Made by a program: the position numbers and the translations under genes
Notes under the pieces: model-generated
What the model saw: the letters and a program-made list of their open reading frames with translations, nothing else
Databases searched by the model: none
What the model was told of the DNA's origin: nothing
Source of the DNA: Limnoglobus roseus
Lineage (GTDB): Bacteria > Planctomycetota > Planctomycetia > Gemmatales > Gemmataceae
Direction: 5' to 3'
Assembly: GCF_008254045.1 (NCBI RefSeq)
Contig: NZ_CP042425.1
Location: 8,570,163 to 8,634,162, forward strand
DNA length: 64,000 bases
Shown here: one piece after another, positions 42,701 to 50,631 of the stretch
Numbering within the stretch: the first letter of the stretch is position 1
Layout: the number at the start of each line of letters is the position of its first letter

Positions 42701-42974
42701 CGTGTGCGTCATCCGCGTGAGCGACGACGGCGTCGGGGCGCCGGGTGACATGGACTCGCGGCTGGGCAAGTCGCTCGGCGTCCGGCTCGTTCGGATCCTG
42801 GCGCGGCAGTTGGCCGGGACGGTCGAATACCTCTCACCCGAAGTGGGCACCGAGGTGCGATTGACGTTCCCGATCGCGGCGTCGGCAGACCACGATCAGA
42901 GCGGGGTCTCGAAAATCACAGGCGAAATCCACGGTAACAATCGGCCCTCCTTTATCCCGGGTGTGTCATGCTGA
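39789..42974 (+). CDS. MASE1 - PAS x4 - HisKA_2 histidine kinase, 1061 aa
   Basis: Residues 1-300 contain eight or so transmembrane helices of the MASE1 sensor (FGLIAHCLGVAGTYFAAARF, FWPPAGLLLAYLLLTDRCYW). Four PAS domains follow (LESVLDSMGEAVLVTDAAGA; YAIFMLDTTGRIASWNDGAE; FRAIFDQTLQFIGLMAADGT; LLESSGDGIYGIDLDGRCTF). The kinase is of HisKA_2 type with the acceptor in LLREIHHRVKNNLAVIASLF, then an HATPase (LILNEVLSNCLKHAF, SDDGVGAPG, LGVRLVRILARQL). The ATG at 39789 is preferred to the upstream TTG. It overlaps the next gene by seven bases; the receiver-PAS protein there is its natural partner. Confidence 0.93.
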   Translation: MLTPARYHFGLIAHCLGVAGTYFAAARFGVAFVVQPESISVFWPPAGLLLAYLLLTDRCYWPFALAAAFGATVVANFGIGKGVGPSIGFGIVNALEPAVGAWAISRLRRRAFGLESTQDLLLLFGVPAVVCAVMALAGAAVAAIATDVPFWAVWKVWWLADTLGVVLFAPLVVCWANRPSISSARHTLRELVEAVATLAALATVSWGIFATPTGEKPLLLTLPYPVFPLLLWVALRLGARGTAVAVVVVSLIAVWGSSRALGPVSAPHLEAADRVLLIQGFCGVVSLSTFLLVVAITERQSAIRELRTQKQILESVLDSMGEAVLVTDAAGAVVLLNRTFRNIHARPAPVDHSAWPRAFGVYLPDGKTLCPSDQLPIFRAARGEACDNVELMIVDEAHPDGLPVSVTGRPILGPNGGAGAVIAIRDVSAVRHTENKLRDSEQRYRNLVNGVRDYAIFMLDTTGRIASWNDGAERIKGYVEDEILGQHFSCFYPQEDVAAGKTDRELRIASETGRYEEEGWRVRKDGARFWANVVISAVYDSAGRLQGFAKATRDLSAKRAADDALRQSELRFRAIFDQTLQFIGLMAADGTLLEANRTALAATGILEEQVLGQKFWDTPWWMHDAAQQERLRNAVRRAAAGETVRFEAHHPAADGTTIWVDFSLKPYVADGNVLFLIPEGRDITQRRRTEQQLAALTHRLRLLLESSGDGIYGIDLDGRCTFINPAAAEMLGWDADELLGRNMHDTIHHRRADKSEYPLAECPIFCSFKHGQGCAVADESFWRRDHSAFPVEYSSYPLRDEGVVVGAVVMFRDISERQRTERALRRSVREKEVLLREIHHRVKNNLAVIASLFRIQARAVDDKKIKQVLFEAQTRVLSMSLVHENLYNSADLGAVAFDQYAKTLATQIVQTYQFPTTPVELACDVHDVRLTVEQSIPCGLILNEVLSNCLKHAFRDRNRGRVALSISAAAGVCVIRVSDDGVGAPGDMDSRLGKSLGVRLVRILARQLAGTVEYLSPEVGTEVRLTFPIAASADHDQSGVSKITGEIHGNNRPSFIPGVSC

Positions 42975-43861
42975 AAGCGACGATTCTGATTGTTGAGGAC
43001 GAAGCCCTGATCGCCGAAGACCTCCGCGAACAGTTGGAGCAGCTCGGGCACACGGTCGTCGGCGTCGTGGACACGGCCGACGAGGCGATCGCCGCCACCA
43101 GGCAGAAGTCCCCCGGGTTGGTATTGATGGACATCCGGTTACGGGGCGGAGCCGACGGGGTCGATGCGGCGACGATGATCAGCGAATGGTCGGACGTGCC
43201 AATCATCTACATGACTGCCCACTCGGACGCGGACACGGTCGCCCGGGCCATGCTCGTACAGCCCTACGGGTACGTGGTGAAGCCGGTCCGAGATTCGGAC
43301 CTGGTAACCGCGATCCAGACGGCCCTGCTCCGGCACGCCGCGGAAGCGCGACTGCGGGCGTTTGAGACAGAGGCCCGGAGAATCGTGGAGAACACCGCCG
43401 ACCTAGTTCTGCAGATCCTGCCGGACGGACGGATGATGTCCAGCAACCCGGCCGGCCGAACGGCACTGGGATATTCGCCCAGTCAACTCTGTCGCCTGAA
43501 CTTCCGTCAACTCGTCGCGGACAGTCACGGGGAAGCCGTGCCGCAACTCCTATCGCGAGCCGCCGAGGTCGACGGCGACACGCAACTCCAGCTCACGCTC
43601 GCTGCCCGAGACGGTCGCCGCATCCCGGTCAAGGGAGTTGTGGGCCGGCGGCAACTGGGTGGCCGGGTGGACCGCCTGTGGGTCGTCCTCCACCCGATCA
43701 TCGACGCCAATCCCGCCTCAACCCAAGGAAGTAATCAGGCTTCGGTGGGCGGTGAAGTCCAACCCGCATTCCTGCCGACGGAGGACGCCATTGGGCCGCC
43801 GGTTACCGCCGCGTGCTGTCTGCAGCCTGCTGGTCGGGGATGGAACTCGGCTGCTCGCTGA
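42968..43861 (+). CDS. Receiver-PAS response regulator with altered tail, 297 aa
   Basis: Residues 1-125 are a receiver: ILIVEDEALIAEDLREQLEQ, acceptor in LVLMDIRLRGGADG, IYMTAHSD and GYVVKPVRDSDL. Residues 135-255 are a PAS domain (IVENTADLVLQILPDGRMMS, then LGYSPSQLCRLNFRQLVADS). There is no DNA-binding domain. The last 35 or so residues are read over sequence that, in another frame, encodes a transposase fragment (from 43789), so the original C-terminus has probably been replaced. Coupled to the upstream kinase by a seven-base overlap. Confidence 0.88.
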   Translation: MLKATILIVEDEALIAEDLREQLEQLGHTVVGVVDTADEAIAATRQKSPGLVLMDIRLRGGADGVDAATMISEWSDVPIIYMTAHSDADTVARAMLVQPYGYVVKPVRDSDLVTAIQTALLRHAAEARLRAFETEARRIVENTADLVLQILPDGRMMSSNPAGRTALGYSPSQLCRLNFRQLVADSHGEAVPQLLSRAAEVDGDTQLQLTLAARDGRRIPVKGVVGRRQLGGRVDRLWVVLHPIIDANPASTQGSNQASVGGEVQPAFLPTEDAIGPPVTAACCLQPAGRGWNSAAR

Positions 43862-43986
43862 CCGGTTTCCTCCTCGACCACCTCGTCCCGGACGGGCCGA
43901 TCAAGCTCGTCGGGGAGGACGCGGTGGACGGCTACTCCCGCGCGAAAATGTACGGAAAGCGCCCGGCGAATCGACGCGTTGCGTAG
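43789..43986 (+). pseudogene. Fragment of a DDE transposase (IS4/IS701-like)
   Basis: The frame reads HWAAGYRRVLSAACWSGMEL, then LTGFLLDHLVPDGPIKLVGE and DAVDGYSRAKMYGKRP before a stop at 43986. The pattern of a helix, GPI-x-LVxD-D and K-x-YGK is that of the first catalytic Asp region of IS701/IS4-type transposases (here DAVDG). No start or further domain remains. It overlaps the end of the receiver-PAS gene. Confidence 0.6.
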
Positions 43987-44027
43987 CAGGTTACGATGGT
44001 GGCTTTCTCAACCCGAGGCGGCTCCCT

Positions 44028-44280
44028 GTGCCGGAAATCCCGATCCCGTCCCCGCCGATCCATCGCCGTCCCGTCGCCACCGACCTGCCGGTCGAGCGGG
44101 TGGAGATCGCCCTGTCCGAGGCCGCGAAGGCATGCCTGTGCTGCGGCGAGATGCGGGTCCGGGTCAGTCCCGGCGGTACGATGTCCGCCCGGCGTCCGGC
44201 TTCGTCCGTGAAGTCGTGCGGATCAGCTACGCCTGCCACCACTGGGAGAGCGTTGGCGACGACCCGCTGTCTGCGTCGAA
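44028..44280 (+). pseudogene. IS66-family transposase fragment, frameshifted
   Basis: The first frame gives PVATDLPVERVEIALSEAAK, then ACLCCGEMRVRV; the next frame gives YDVRPASGFVREVVRISYAC, then HHWESVGDDP. This is the zinc-knuckle region of IS66 transposases (CxxC, RPASxFVREVVRxxYAC). The change of frame is near 44165. The rest of the element is absent. Confidence 0.65.
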
Positions 44281-44408
44281 GTGTGGGGCGGCCGTGATAC
44301 GGGCTTGGGCATTCCAACGCCGGCGGCACCCCGCCGAACTCGAAATGCTACGCTCTCCCACGGCCCAGCGACCGGCCGTCGCCGAGCGGGCCCCCGTGTG
44401 GCGAGTTG

Positions 44409-47400
44409 CTACTTGGTCGGCTTCACGTCCGTCGCCTTCGGCAGGAACTCGCGGCTGACGGGCCGGCTGTCCCACACGGTGACGCCGAGGGGGCCCACGC
44501 CGAACAGCCGCGTGCCGTCGGGGCTGAACGCCGCGTCCGAGTCCCTCACGTCCGCGTCCGACAGCGCGAGCGCTTCCGCGCCCGACTCCGCGTCCCACAC
44601 CCGCACCGCCCCGTCCCAACTGGTCGTGACCAGTCGGCGGCCGTCCCGGTTGAATCGTGCCGATCGAATCCGCCGGGCGTGGCGGGGCAGTGCCACGACT
44701 TCGCGGCCGGTCCGGACGTCCCAGATTTCCAACTCCTCCTCCCGGATGAGTGCCACGCGGTTACCGTCCGGGTGAAAGCAAAAGCGGCCGGGGTGAGTGA
44801 ACCCGCCGGATCGGTCGGCGCTCCTCGGCCGGCAATCGAACGCCGGCCCCTCGCGTCCCGTGTCGGCAGCCCACAGGGTGAGGGCGTTGGCCGCCAGGGT
44901 CAGCACCGTCGCCCCGTCGGGGGAGAACGCCGCGTCCCGCATGAATTCGGCTTCGGTCACGGGGGCCCCACCGTTCGCCCGGCCGAACGGCTTCGTTCGC
45001 GTCAGCTTCAACAACTCCTTCCCGGTCGCGGCGTCCCAAACGCGGGCCGTCTTGTCGTCGCTCGTGGTCACGACCCGGCGGCCGTCCGGCGAGAACGCGA
45101 CGGTGTTCACCCGCTCGGTGTGTCCGGCGAGCGCGACCAGTTCCTTCCCGGTCGCCGCGTCGTACACGCGGGCTGCGCCGTCCCCCCGGTACACCTTCTG
45201 GACGCCGCCCACCGTCAACGTCACTTCGCCGGACATGCTGTTCGTCGCGACGCGAGTGCCGTCCGGGCTGAAGGCCGCCTTATCACCGTCCGTCTTGTCG
45301 AAGTTGGGGTCCGGGTCGGTGTGGGCCTTCGAGACGATCCGCCGGCCGGTGTTCGCGTCGTAGACCGTGAAGCCGTTCGCCGGCGTCACGAACCGCTCGC
45401 CGTCGGCCCGGAACGCAATCGCGTCGGACCCGACGGGCAGCTTGTGGGCGAAGTCGCGGCTGCCCCGGTTGGCGTCCCAGACTCTGACGCCGTCGTCGCC
45501 GGCCGTGACCACGTGCGCCCCGTCCGTGGTGATCTCGGCGGACTGGATCGGCCCGGCGTGCCCCGCGTAAGACACCAGCAGTTTCCCCGACTCGGTGTCC
45601 CAGAGGATGGCCGTACCGTCGTCGCTCGCCGTGACGATCCGGCGGCCGTCCCGGTTGAACGTGACCGACGTGATCACGTCCCGGTGGCCGACCAGCGTCG
45701 CGACCGCCCGACCGGACTCGACGTCCCAAACGTGGGCGACGCCGTCCGGGGTCCGCGAAACCATCCGCCGGCTGGCGTCGTGCAAGACGAGCGGCCGGCC
45801 GTCGGTGACGGTGAACCGGATTTTGTTGAGCGGAACCGCCCGGGGCCCCGTTGGGATCGTCCGCAGGGCGGCGCCCGTCCGGGCATCCCACACCGTCACC
45901 AACCCGTCGTGCCGGAGCGCCGCGATCCGGCCGCCGCCGGGGGAAAACGTCACGAAGTCGAACGCCGACTCGGCGCCCGCGAGCCGAACGAGCGGGTCGC
46001 CGGTCGCGGCGTCCAGCACGCGGAGCGCCCGCGCGTCGGCGTCCTTCACGACGATCCGCTGACATTCCGCATCGACGGCGGCGAAGACGACTCGCTCCGA
46101 CTGCCGGCCGGCCGAGCCGAGCTTCTGACCGGCGGCGTCCCAAACGAAGATCGCGTTCTCGTGCCGGGTGGCGACCCGCGACCCGTCGGAACTGAGTTGA
46201 AGGATTTCTTCGCACCGATTGGGCATCAGGAAGGCGTGCCGCTCCGTTCCGGTCCGGGCGTCCCACACCGAAATGTCCTGGCGAGTGCCCCGGAACGCGA
46301 ACAACTCGCCCGTGGCGTTGAACGTCGCCGAGACGATCCCGATCGCGGAAACGATGCCGCGTTCCCGGGCCTTCGCGTCCAGCGACGGCTGGACGGCGAA
46401 GCAGGTCGTGCCCGCGGCCGTGTCGAACACCTCGGCCTCGGCGATCCGGCCGACGGCCAGGAAGCGAGAGCCGTCGGGCGAGAGCCGGACGAGATGCCTA
46501 TTGGGGATCGTGTACAGGTCCGAGTGGCAGAGGCGGTGAACGTAGTCCCACTCCCACCCGCGGAGTTCCTTCCGCGTCCCGGCGAGGAGTTGATTCGCGC
46601 GGGCGAAGTTGTGATGGAGGGCGTCCTGGTGGGCCGAGTAGACGGCCCGCGCGTACTCGACGCGCTGCACGAGGTCGCGGGCCTGGTTCGCGTCCTGTTC
46701 GGCCTGCTCGGCGCGGCCCTGGGCGTCCACGGCAGCGGCCCGCTCGGACGCGGCCTGCGTCCAGAGGCTCGTCGCGACGACGGCGAACGTGCCGAGGGCC
46801 AGCGCCAGCGTGCCGAACGCCCACGCCGCCGCGAGCGTCGGCTTCCGCCGGACCCACAGCACGGCCCGCTCCGCCGGCGTCGCCCGGCGGGCGGCGATCG
46901 GCTTCCCGTCCGCCCACGCGGCCAGGTCGGCGGCCAGTTCCTTCGCGGTCGGGTACCGGCGGTCCGGCTCCTTCTCCAGGCACCTCAGGCACACCGTCTC
47001 CAGGTCGTGGGGGACGGCCTTCGAGACCGTCCGCAGCGTCGGCGGGTCGGCCTCCTGAATCGAGACGAGCAGTTCCACGTCCGTCTCGGCCGCGAACGGT
47101 CGGCGGCCGGTCAGCGATTCGTACAGCATGACCCCCAGTGACCACACGTCGGCCGGGGGGCCGACGAACTTCATCGCCCGCGCCTGCTCCGGGGCCATGT
47201 ACGCCGGCGTCCCGGCCGCGTCCTGCGTTTGCGTGAGGTCCGACGTGGTCCGCTTCGCCAGACCGAAGTCGGTCACCTTCGGTGACCCGTCGGCGTCCAG
47301 CAGGACGTTACCCGGCTTCAGGTCGCGGTGGACGACGCCCAACCCGTGAGCGGCACCGACACCGCTGGCCACCCTCGCGACCAGGCCGGCGGCTTCCTTC

Positions 47401-47780
47401 GGCGAGAAGGGGGGGCCGGCCTTGAGGCGGTCGCTCAGCGGGCCGCCTGTCAGGTACTCCATGGCGATGTACGGCCCGTCCGGACTCTCACCGAAGTCGT
47501 ACACCTCGACGACGTGCGGGTGCTTGACCGCCGCGATGACCTGCCCCTCGGCCAGGAACCGGGCCTTGTTCAGGGGGTCGTCGCCGAGCATGAGCTTGAG
47601 GGCGACGAGGCGGTCGAGCTTGACCTGCCGGGCCTCGTACACGACGCCCATGCCGCCGCGGCCGATCTCGCGAAGGACATCGTAGCCGGGGATGATGGGA
47701 AGGCCGTGGAGGGTCGCGGCGGTCACGGTCGGGCGGCCGACTTGGACCTGGGTCGAGTCGGGGGGCGGTTCGTCGGGCAC
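44409..47780 (-). CDS. Serine/threonine protein kinase with WD40 repeats, 1123 aa
   Basis: GTG start at 47780; the sequence before it is not protein-like. The Hanks-type kinase domain is complete: GRGGMGVVYEARQ (about 40-52), Lys62 in VALKLM, the catalytic loop HRDLKPGNVLLD (151-162), DFGLAKR (171-177) and the P+1 region GTPAYMAPEQA. One transmembrane helix follows at about 325-350 (AWAFGTLALALGTFAVVATS), and the remainder holds more than ten WD40 units, each with a variant of FSPDGTRVAT...VWDAATGKEL. The kinase faces the cytoplasm and the propellers should lie outside. This is a common planctomycete architecture, with unknown ligands. Monocistronic. Confidence 0.94.
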   Translation of the reverse strand: MPDEPPPDSTQVQVGRPTVTAATLHGLPIIPGYDVLREIGRGGMGVVYEARQVKLDRLVALKLMLGDDPLNKARFLAEGQVIAAVKHPHVVEVYDFGESPDGPYIAMEYLTGGPLSDRLKAGPPFSPKEAAGLVARVASGVGAAHGLGVVHRDLKPGNVLLDADGSPKVTDFGLAKRTTSDLTQTQDAAGTPAYMAPEQARAMKFVGPPADVWSLGVMLYESLTGRRPFAAETDVELLVSIQEADPPTLRTVSKAVPHDLETVCLRCLEKEPDRRYPTAKELAADLAAWADGKPIAARRATPAERAVLWVRRKPTLAAAWAFGTLALALGTFAVVATSLWTQAASERAAAVDAQGRAEQAEQDANQARDLVQRVEYARAVYSAHQDALHHNFARANQLLAGTRKELRGWEWDYVHRLCHSDLYTIPNRHLVRLSPDGSRFLAVGRIAEAEVFDTAAGTTCFAVQPSLDAKARERGIVSAIGIVSATFNATGELFAFRGTRQDISVWDARTGTERHAFLMPNRCEEILQLSSDGSRVATRHENAIFVWDAAGQKLGSAGRQSERVVFAAVDAECQRIVVKDADARALRVLDAATGDPLVRLAGAESAFDFVTFSPGGGRIAALRHDGLVTVWDARTGAALRTIPTGPRAVPLNKIRFTVTDGRPLVLHDASRRMVSRTPDGVAHVWDVESGRAVATLVGHRDVITSVTFNRDGRRIVTASDDGTAILWDTESGKLLVSYAGHAGPIQSAEITTDGAHVVTAGDDGVRVWDANRGSRDFAHKLPVGSDAIAFRADGERFVTPANGFTVYDANTGRRIVSKAHTDPDPNFDKTDGDKAAFSPDGTRVATNSMSGEVTLTVGGVQKVYRGDGAARVYDAATGKELVALAGHTERVNTVAFSPDGRRVVTTSDDKTARVWDAATGKELLKLTRTKPFGRANGGAPVTEAEFMRDAAFSPDGATVLTLAANALTLWAADTGREGPAFDCRPRSADRSGGFTHPGRFCFHPDGNRVALIREEELEIWDVRTGREVVALPRHARRIRSARFNRDGRRLVTTSWDGAVRVWDAESGAEALALSDADVRDSDAAFSPDGTRLFGVGPLGVTVWDSRPVSREFLPKATDVKPTK

Positions 47781-48053
47781 GGGCGGCCTCCGGGCGGTGG
47801 GGGAGATGATAGCCGCCGGGCGGGCGGGGCAGTAGTGCCGCCGGCCGAACGTAGTCCCTTGTTGCCACCCGCCGCCGCGGGCCGGACTCGTCAGTTTGGC
47901 GCAGCCCCGCTCCCGAATCACAATTCTTGTTGATTTTGATGAACCACTTCGTCCGCGTTTTGCGAATTTGATAGGCAGGGGCCGTCTTGCGCCCCGTCAG
48001 CTCGCCGGCCGCGCCGCGGAGGTCGCTGGAACCACTCCATCCCGGAAGTTCCC

Positions 48054-48260
48054 GTGCGACCCGACCTCGACCCGGCCCACCTCACCCCCGACGATTGCTT
48101 TCGCGAACTCGCCACCATCCTGGCCCGCGGCCTGTGCCGCTTGCGGGACAAGGCCGCCCTCACGCCACACCAGACTTCTGCCCCGCAGATAGTCCCGGAA
48201 TCGAGCGATTCTGCCGTTGCGGTCCCGCCCGACTCGTGGCTCACTGTCCACACCGGTTAA
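48054..48260 (+). CDS. Small conserved protein of the recombinase cassette, copy 1, 68 aa
   Basis: GTG start. RPDLDPAHLTPDDCFRELAT, ILARGLCRLRDKAALTP and the tail SAVAVPPDSWLTVHTG match copy 2 at 51704-51910 at about 80 percent of positions, so the protein is under selection or the copies are young. It is the first gene of the cassette and precedes DUF2924. The function is unknown. Here it remains intact although the genes behind it are collapsed. Confidence 0.65.
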   Translation: MRPDLDPAHLTPDDCFRELATILARGLCRLRDKAALTPHQTSAPQIVPESSDSAVAVPPDSWLTVHTG

Positions 48261-48307
48261 CGGACCGGAGACGAGCCCCCATTCCACACGACCCAGGAGA
48301 CTCCCCG

Positions 48308-48610
48308 ATGGACCCCAGTCCCACGATCGCGCAACAACTGGCCGCACTCCCGCGGTTGACGGTGAATGACTTGCAGCGGCGGTACGCCGAGGCGTTCGGC
48401 GACGAGACGGCCGCCCGGAACAAGGCGTGGCGGGTGAAACGCATCGCCTGGAAGGTCCAGGCCAACGCCCACGGCGGGCTGCTGGCCTTATTGATAGATC
48501 CGATCGGGTACGACGGGGTGGCCGGCAAGGTGGCCATCAAGTTCCGGGGGGCGGGGATTCAGTCCCTAACCCGCGAGTTGCCCGACAAGCGAGAGGAGAG
48601 GCGGGCATGA
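48308..48610 (+). pseudogene. DUF2924 N-terminus fused to recombinase C-terminus by deletion, 100 aa
   Basis: Residues 1-58 (MDPSPTIAQQLAALPRLTVN and on to QANAHGGL) equal the start of DUF2924 in copy 2. Residues 59-100 (LALLIDPIGYDGVAGKVAIK, then FRGAGIQSLTRELPDKREER) align with the last 42 residues of the serine recombinase of copy 2 (VNLLVETVGYDGSRGKVTIR). About 1.9 kb present in copy 2 is missing between them, yet the junction kept the frame. It could be expressed as a small chimeric protein. Confidence 0.85.
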
Positions 48611-48807
48611 CGACGGAGCTGACGATCGAGCGGCACGGCCGCGGGTACCACACCGGCGGTCGTGCCGCTCGAACCTGCCCAGCCGCGACCGGATGGTTTG
48701 CCTGCGGTGTGGGGGGCTACTTCCCGGGCTTTGCGTCAACCTTCTGCGGAGGTCGACTGTCGGTCGGTGTGCGGAGGTCCCAGGTCCGCACCCACCCATC
48801 TCCGTAG
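48607..48807 (+). pseudogene. 5' remnant of the third cassette gene
   Basis: ATG at 48607 overlaps the preceding stop as ATGA, exactly as in copy 2 (54039). The frame begins MTTELTIERHGRGYHTGGRA and soon loses resemblance to a protein. The 3' end runs into the convergent WD40 gene, so the rest of the gene has been lost. Confidence 0.55.
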
Positions 48808-49730
48808 CCCGTCACCAGCCGCGTGGCGTCCGGGCCGAAGGACGCGGCCGTCACCGGCTTGTCGGCACCCTTGACGGTGAACAACTCGTCCCCGGTCTTG
48901 GCGTCCCACACCTTGGCCGTGCCATCGCCACTGGTGGTGACCAGCCGCAACCCGTCCGGGCTGTACGCGATCGACAGCAGCCACTTGTTGTGCCCCTCAA
49001 GGGTCAGCAACCGCTTTCCGGTCGCGGCGTCCCACACTTTCGCCTTGCCGTCCTGACCGGCGGACGCGATCCGCTTGCCGTCGGGGCTGAACGCGACACC
49101 GTGGACGATGCCCGAGTGCCCTTGCAAGGGAAGAAGTTCTTTGCCGCTCTTGGCGTCGTACACCCCCGCCGTCCAATCCCAACTGCCGACGACGATCCGC
49201 GAGCCGTCCGGGCTGAACACCGCCGATTCCAGGTACTTCTCCCGGCCTTTGATCTTGAGCAATTCCGCCCCGGTCTTGGCGTCCCACACCCGAGCCGTGC
49301 TGTCAGCACTGGTGGTGACGGCTCTCGTGCCGTCCGGGCTGAACGCCACCGACCACACATTCCGCAGCACCTCGTGCCCCTTGAAGGTGAGGAGTTCGGC
49401 CCCGGTCTTGGCGTCCCACACCTTGGCCGCGCCGTTGCCGTCGGTGGAAGCGACCCGCGTACCGTCTGGGCTGAACGCCACGGCTCTGGCGTAGTACGTG
49501 TGGCCCTTCAAGGTGAGCAATTCCTTCCCCGTCTTGGCGTCCCACACTTTCGCCGTGCCGTCGAGACTGCTGGTGGCGAACCGCGACCCGTCCGGGCTGG
49601 ATTGCACCCCGTTCACCTCGTTCGTGTGGCCTTGGAAGGCGAGAGCCTCGTCAGCCCGGGCCGGCACGGTCGCCGTGAGGAACAGTACGACGGCCCAAAA
49701 CGGTGGGCGGCAATTCAGACTCGCGGGCAT
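48717..49730 (-). CDS. Secreted WD40-repeat protein, one seven-bladed propeller, 337 aa
   Basis: Residues 1-26 are a signal peptide (FWAVVLFLTATVPARA). Seven WD40 units follow, each with GH...VxxVAFSPDGxRVAT and AKVWDAKTGxELL, enough for a single closed propeller, with a short charged tail. It has no catalytic domain. Such proteins are scaffolds for protein contacts, here outside the cytoplasm. It resembles the propeller part of the kinase at 44.4-47.8 kb and may share ancestry with it. Its 3' end overlaps the relic of the recombinase cassette. Confidence 0.92.
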   Translation of the reverse strand: MPASLNCRPPFWAVVLFLTATVPARADEALAFQGHTNEVNGVQSSPDGSRFATSSLDGTAKVWDAKTGKELLTLKGHTYYARAVAFSPDGTRVASTDGNGAAKVWDAKTGAELLTFKGHEVLRNVWSVAFSPDGTRAVTTSADSTARVWDAKTGAELLKIKGREKYLESAVFSPDGSRIVVGSWDWTAGVYDAKSGKELLPLQGHSGIVHGVAFSPDGKRIASAGQDGKAKVWDAATGKRLLTLEGHNKWLLSIAYSPDGLRLVTTSGDGTAKVWDAKTGDELFTVKGADKPVTAASFGPDATRLVTGYGDGWVRTWDLRTPTDSRPPQKVDAKPGK

Positions 49731-49937
49731 GGAACGATCCCCTGGGTGGTACGATCTTACTTGTCTGTCCGGACCGGCGGAAAGGGTGACGCGAATTCGT
49801 GCCGACGCCGCAGCGGCGACCGGTCCCGGCCCTGTTCCCGCCGCCGTACAAGCGGCTGGTGGCGCGCGGGTCCCTGGACGGGCCGGGCGTGCCGACCGGC
49901 TAAATAGCTCCCGCCAAATGCGGAAGTGGTGCTTTGT

Positions 49938-50300
49938 TCACAACCCTTCTCCCAACTCTTCCGCTGTGAAAGCCCGAAAGCCTCCAGTGCAGATAAACCC
50001 TCGGTGTTGACATACAGCCGAGAGCAGGTCCCACAGGTCGGACGCCGACTCGCGGGGAATCAGTTGCTCATCCTCAGAGGCACACAGCCCGAAGCGGAAC
50101 GCCCAAGAAACACAGGCATTGTTCACCTCCGCAGACGCCGGTTTGTAGCTGCCTCCGACGCCGAGCCGGTGCGCCCCGGCCCAGTGAATCGCCTCGTCCA
50201 AGAGCCTGTCGGCCTCGGACTGATGAACGAGCCTCTCTGATGAAACATTGAACTCGAAGCACCACTCATCCCGCTCTTCCTCCGCCCGGTCGCTCGTCAT
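49938..50300 (-). CDS. Hypothetical protein, 120 aa
   Basis: From the ATG at 50300: MTSDRAEEERDEWCFEFNVS, then LVHQSEADRLLDEAIHWAGA, VNNACVSWAFRFGLCASEDE and a C-terminal GGFRAFTAEELGEGL. Acidic, soluble, alpha/beta. I do not recognise it; the size and acidity would fit an immunity-type or antitoxin-like protein, but nothing adjacent supports that. Its longer upstream frame overlaps the IS982 and is not credible. Confidence 0.5.
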   Translation of the reverse strand: MTSDRAEEERDEWCFEFNVSSERLVHQSEADRLLDEAIHWAGAHRLGVGGSYKPASAEVNNACVSWAFRFGLCASEDEQLIPRESASDLWDLLSAVCQHRGFICTGGFRAFTAEELGEGL

Positions 50301-50329
50301 CGCTTCTCCATTTGGCGGGAGCCATTTAG

Positions 50330-50545
50330 CACCGCGAGGTCGACCCCGACTGCCGCTGCCTGGCCTGCTCCGGTTGGCCGGCGACCGCGCACATCGACAG
50401 CGACGACTACCTGTGCATGTGCGACGCCTGCCAGGTGGCGTTCGACCCACCGGCCTTCCGCCAGTTGCTGCGGGTGGCCGAGTCGCGGAACGAGATACTG
50501 GGGTGGAGTTGCAAGCCGTCGGCCCCGCCGGGCGTGGCGCCGTGA
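50330..50545 (+). pseudogene. Cys-rich gene fragment
   Basis: After a TAG at 50327 the frame reads HREVDPDCRCLACSGWPATA, then HIDSDDYLCMCDACQVAFDP, and ends at 50545. Six cysteines in CxC..C and CxCxxC spacing suggest a small zinc-binding domain. No start codon is present. It is probably a remnant left upstream of the second recombinase cassette. Confidence 0.4.
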
Positions 50546-50631
50546 GCGTTAGGGTACAGGCCAGCCGAGGGATGATTCCGGCATTCTGGACACTTTGCCG
50601 CACCACTTCGCCCGCGTTCTGCGAAGTAAAT

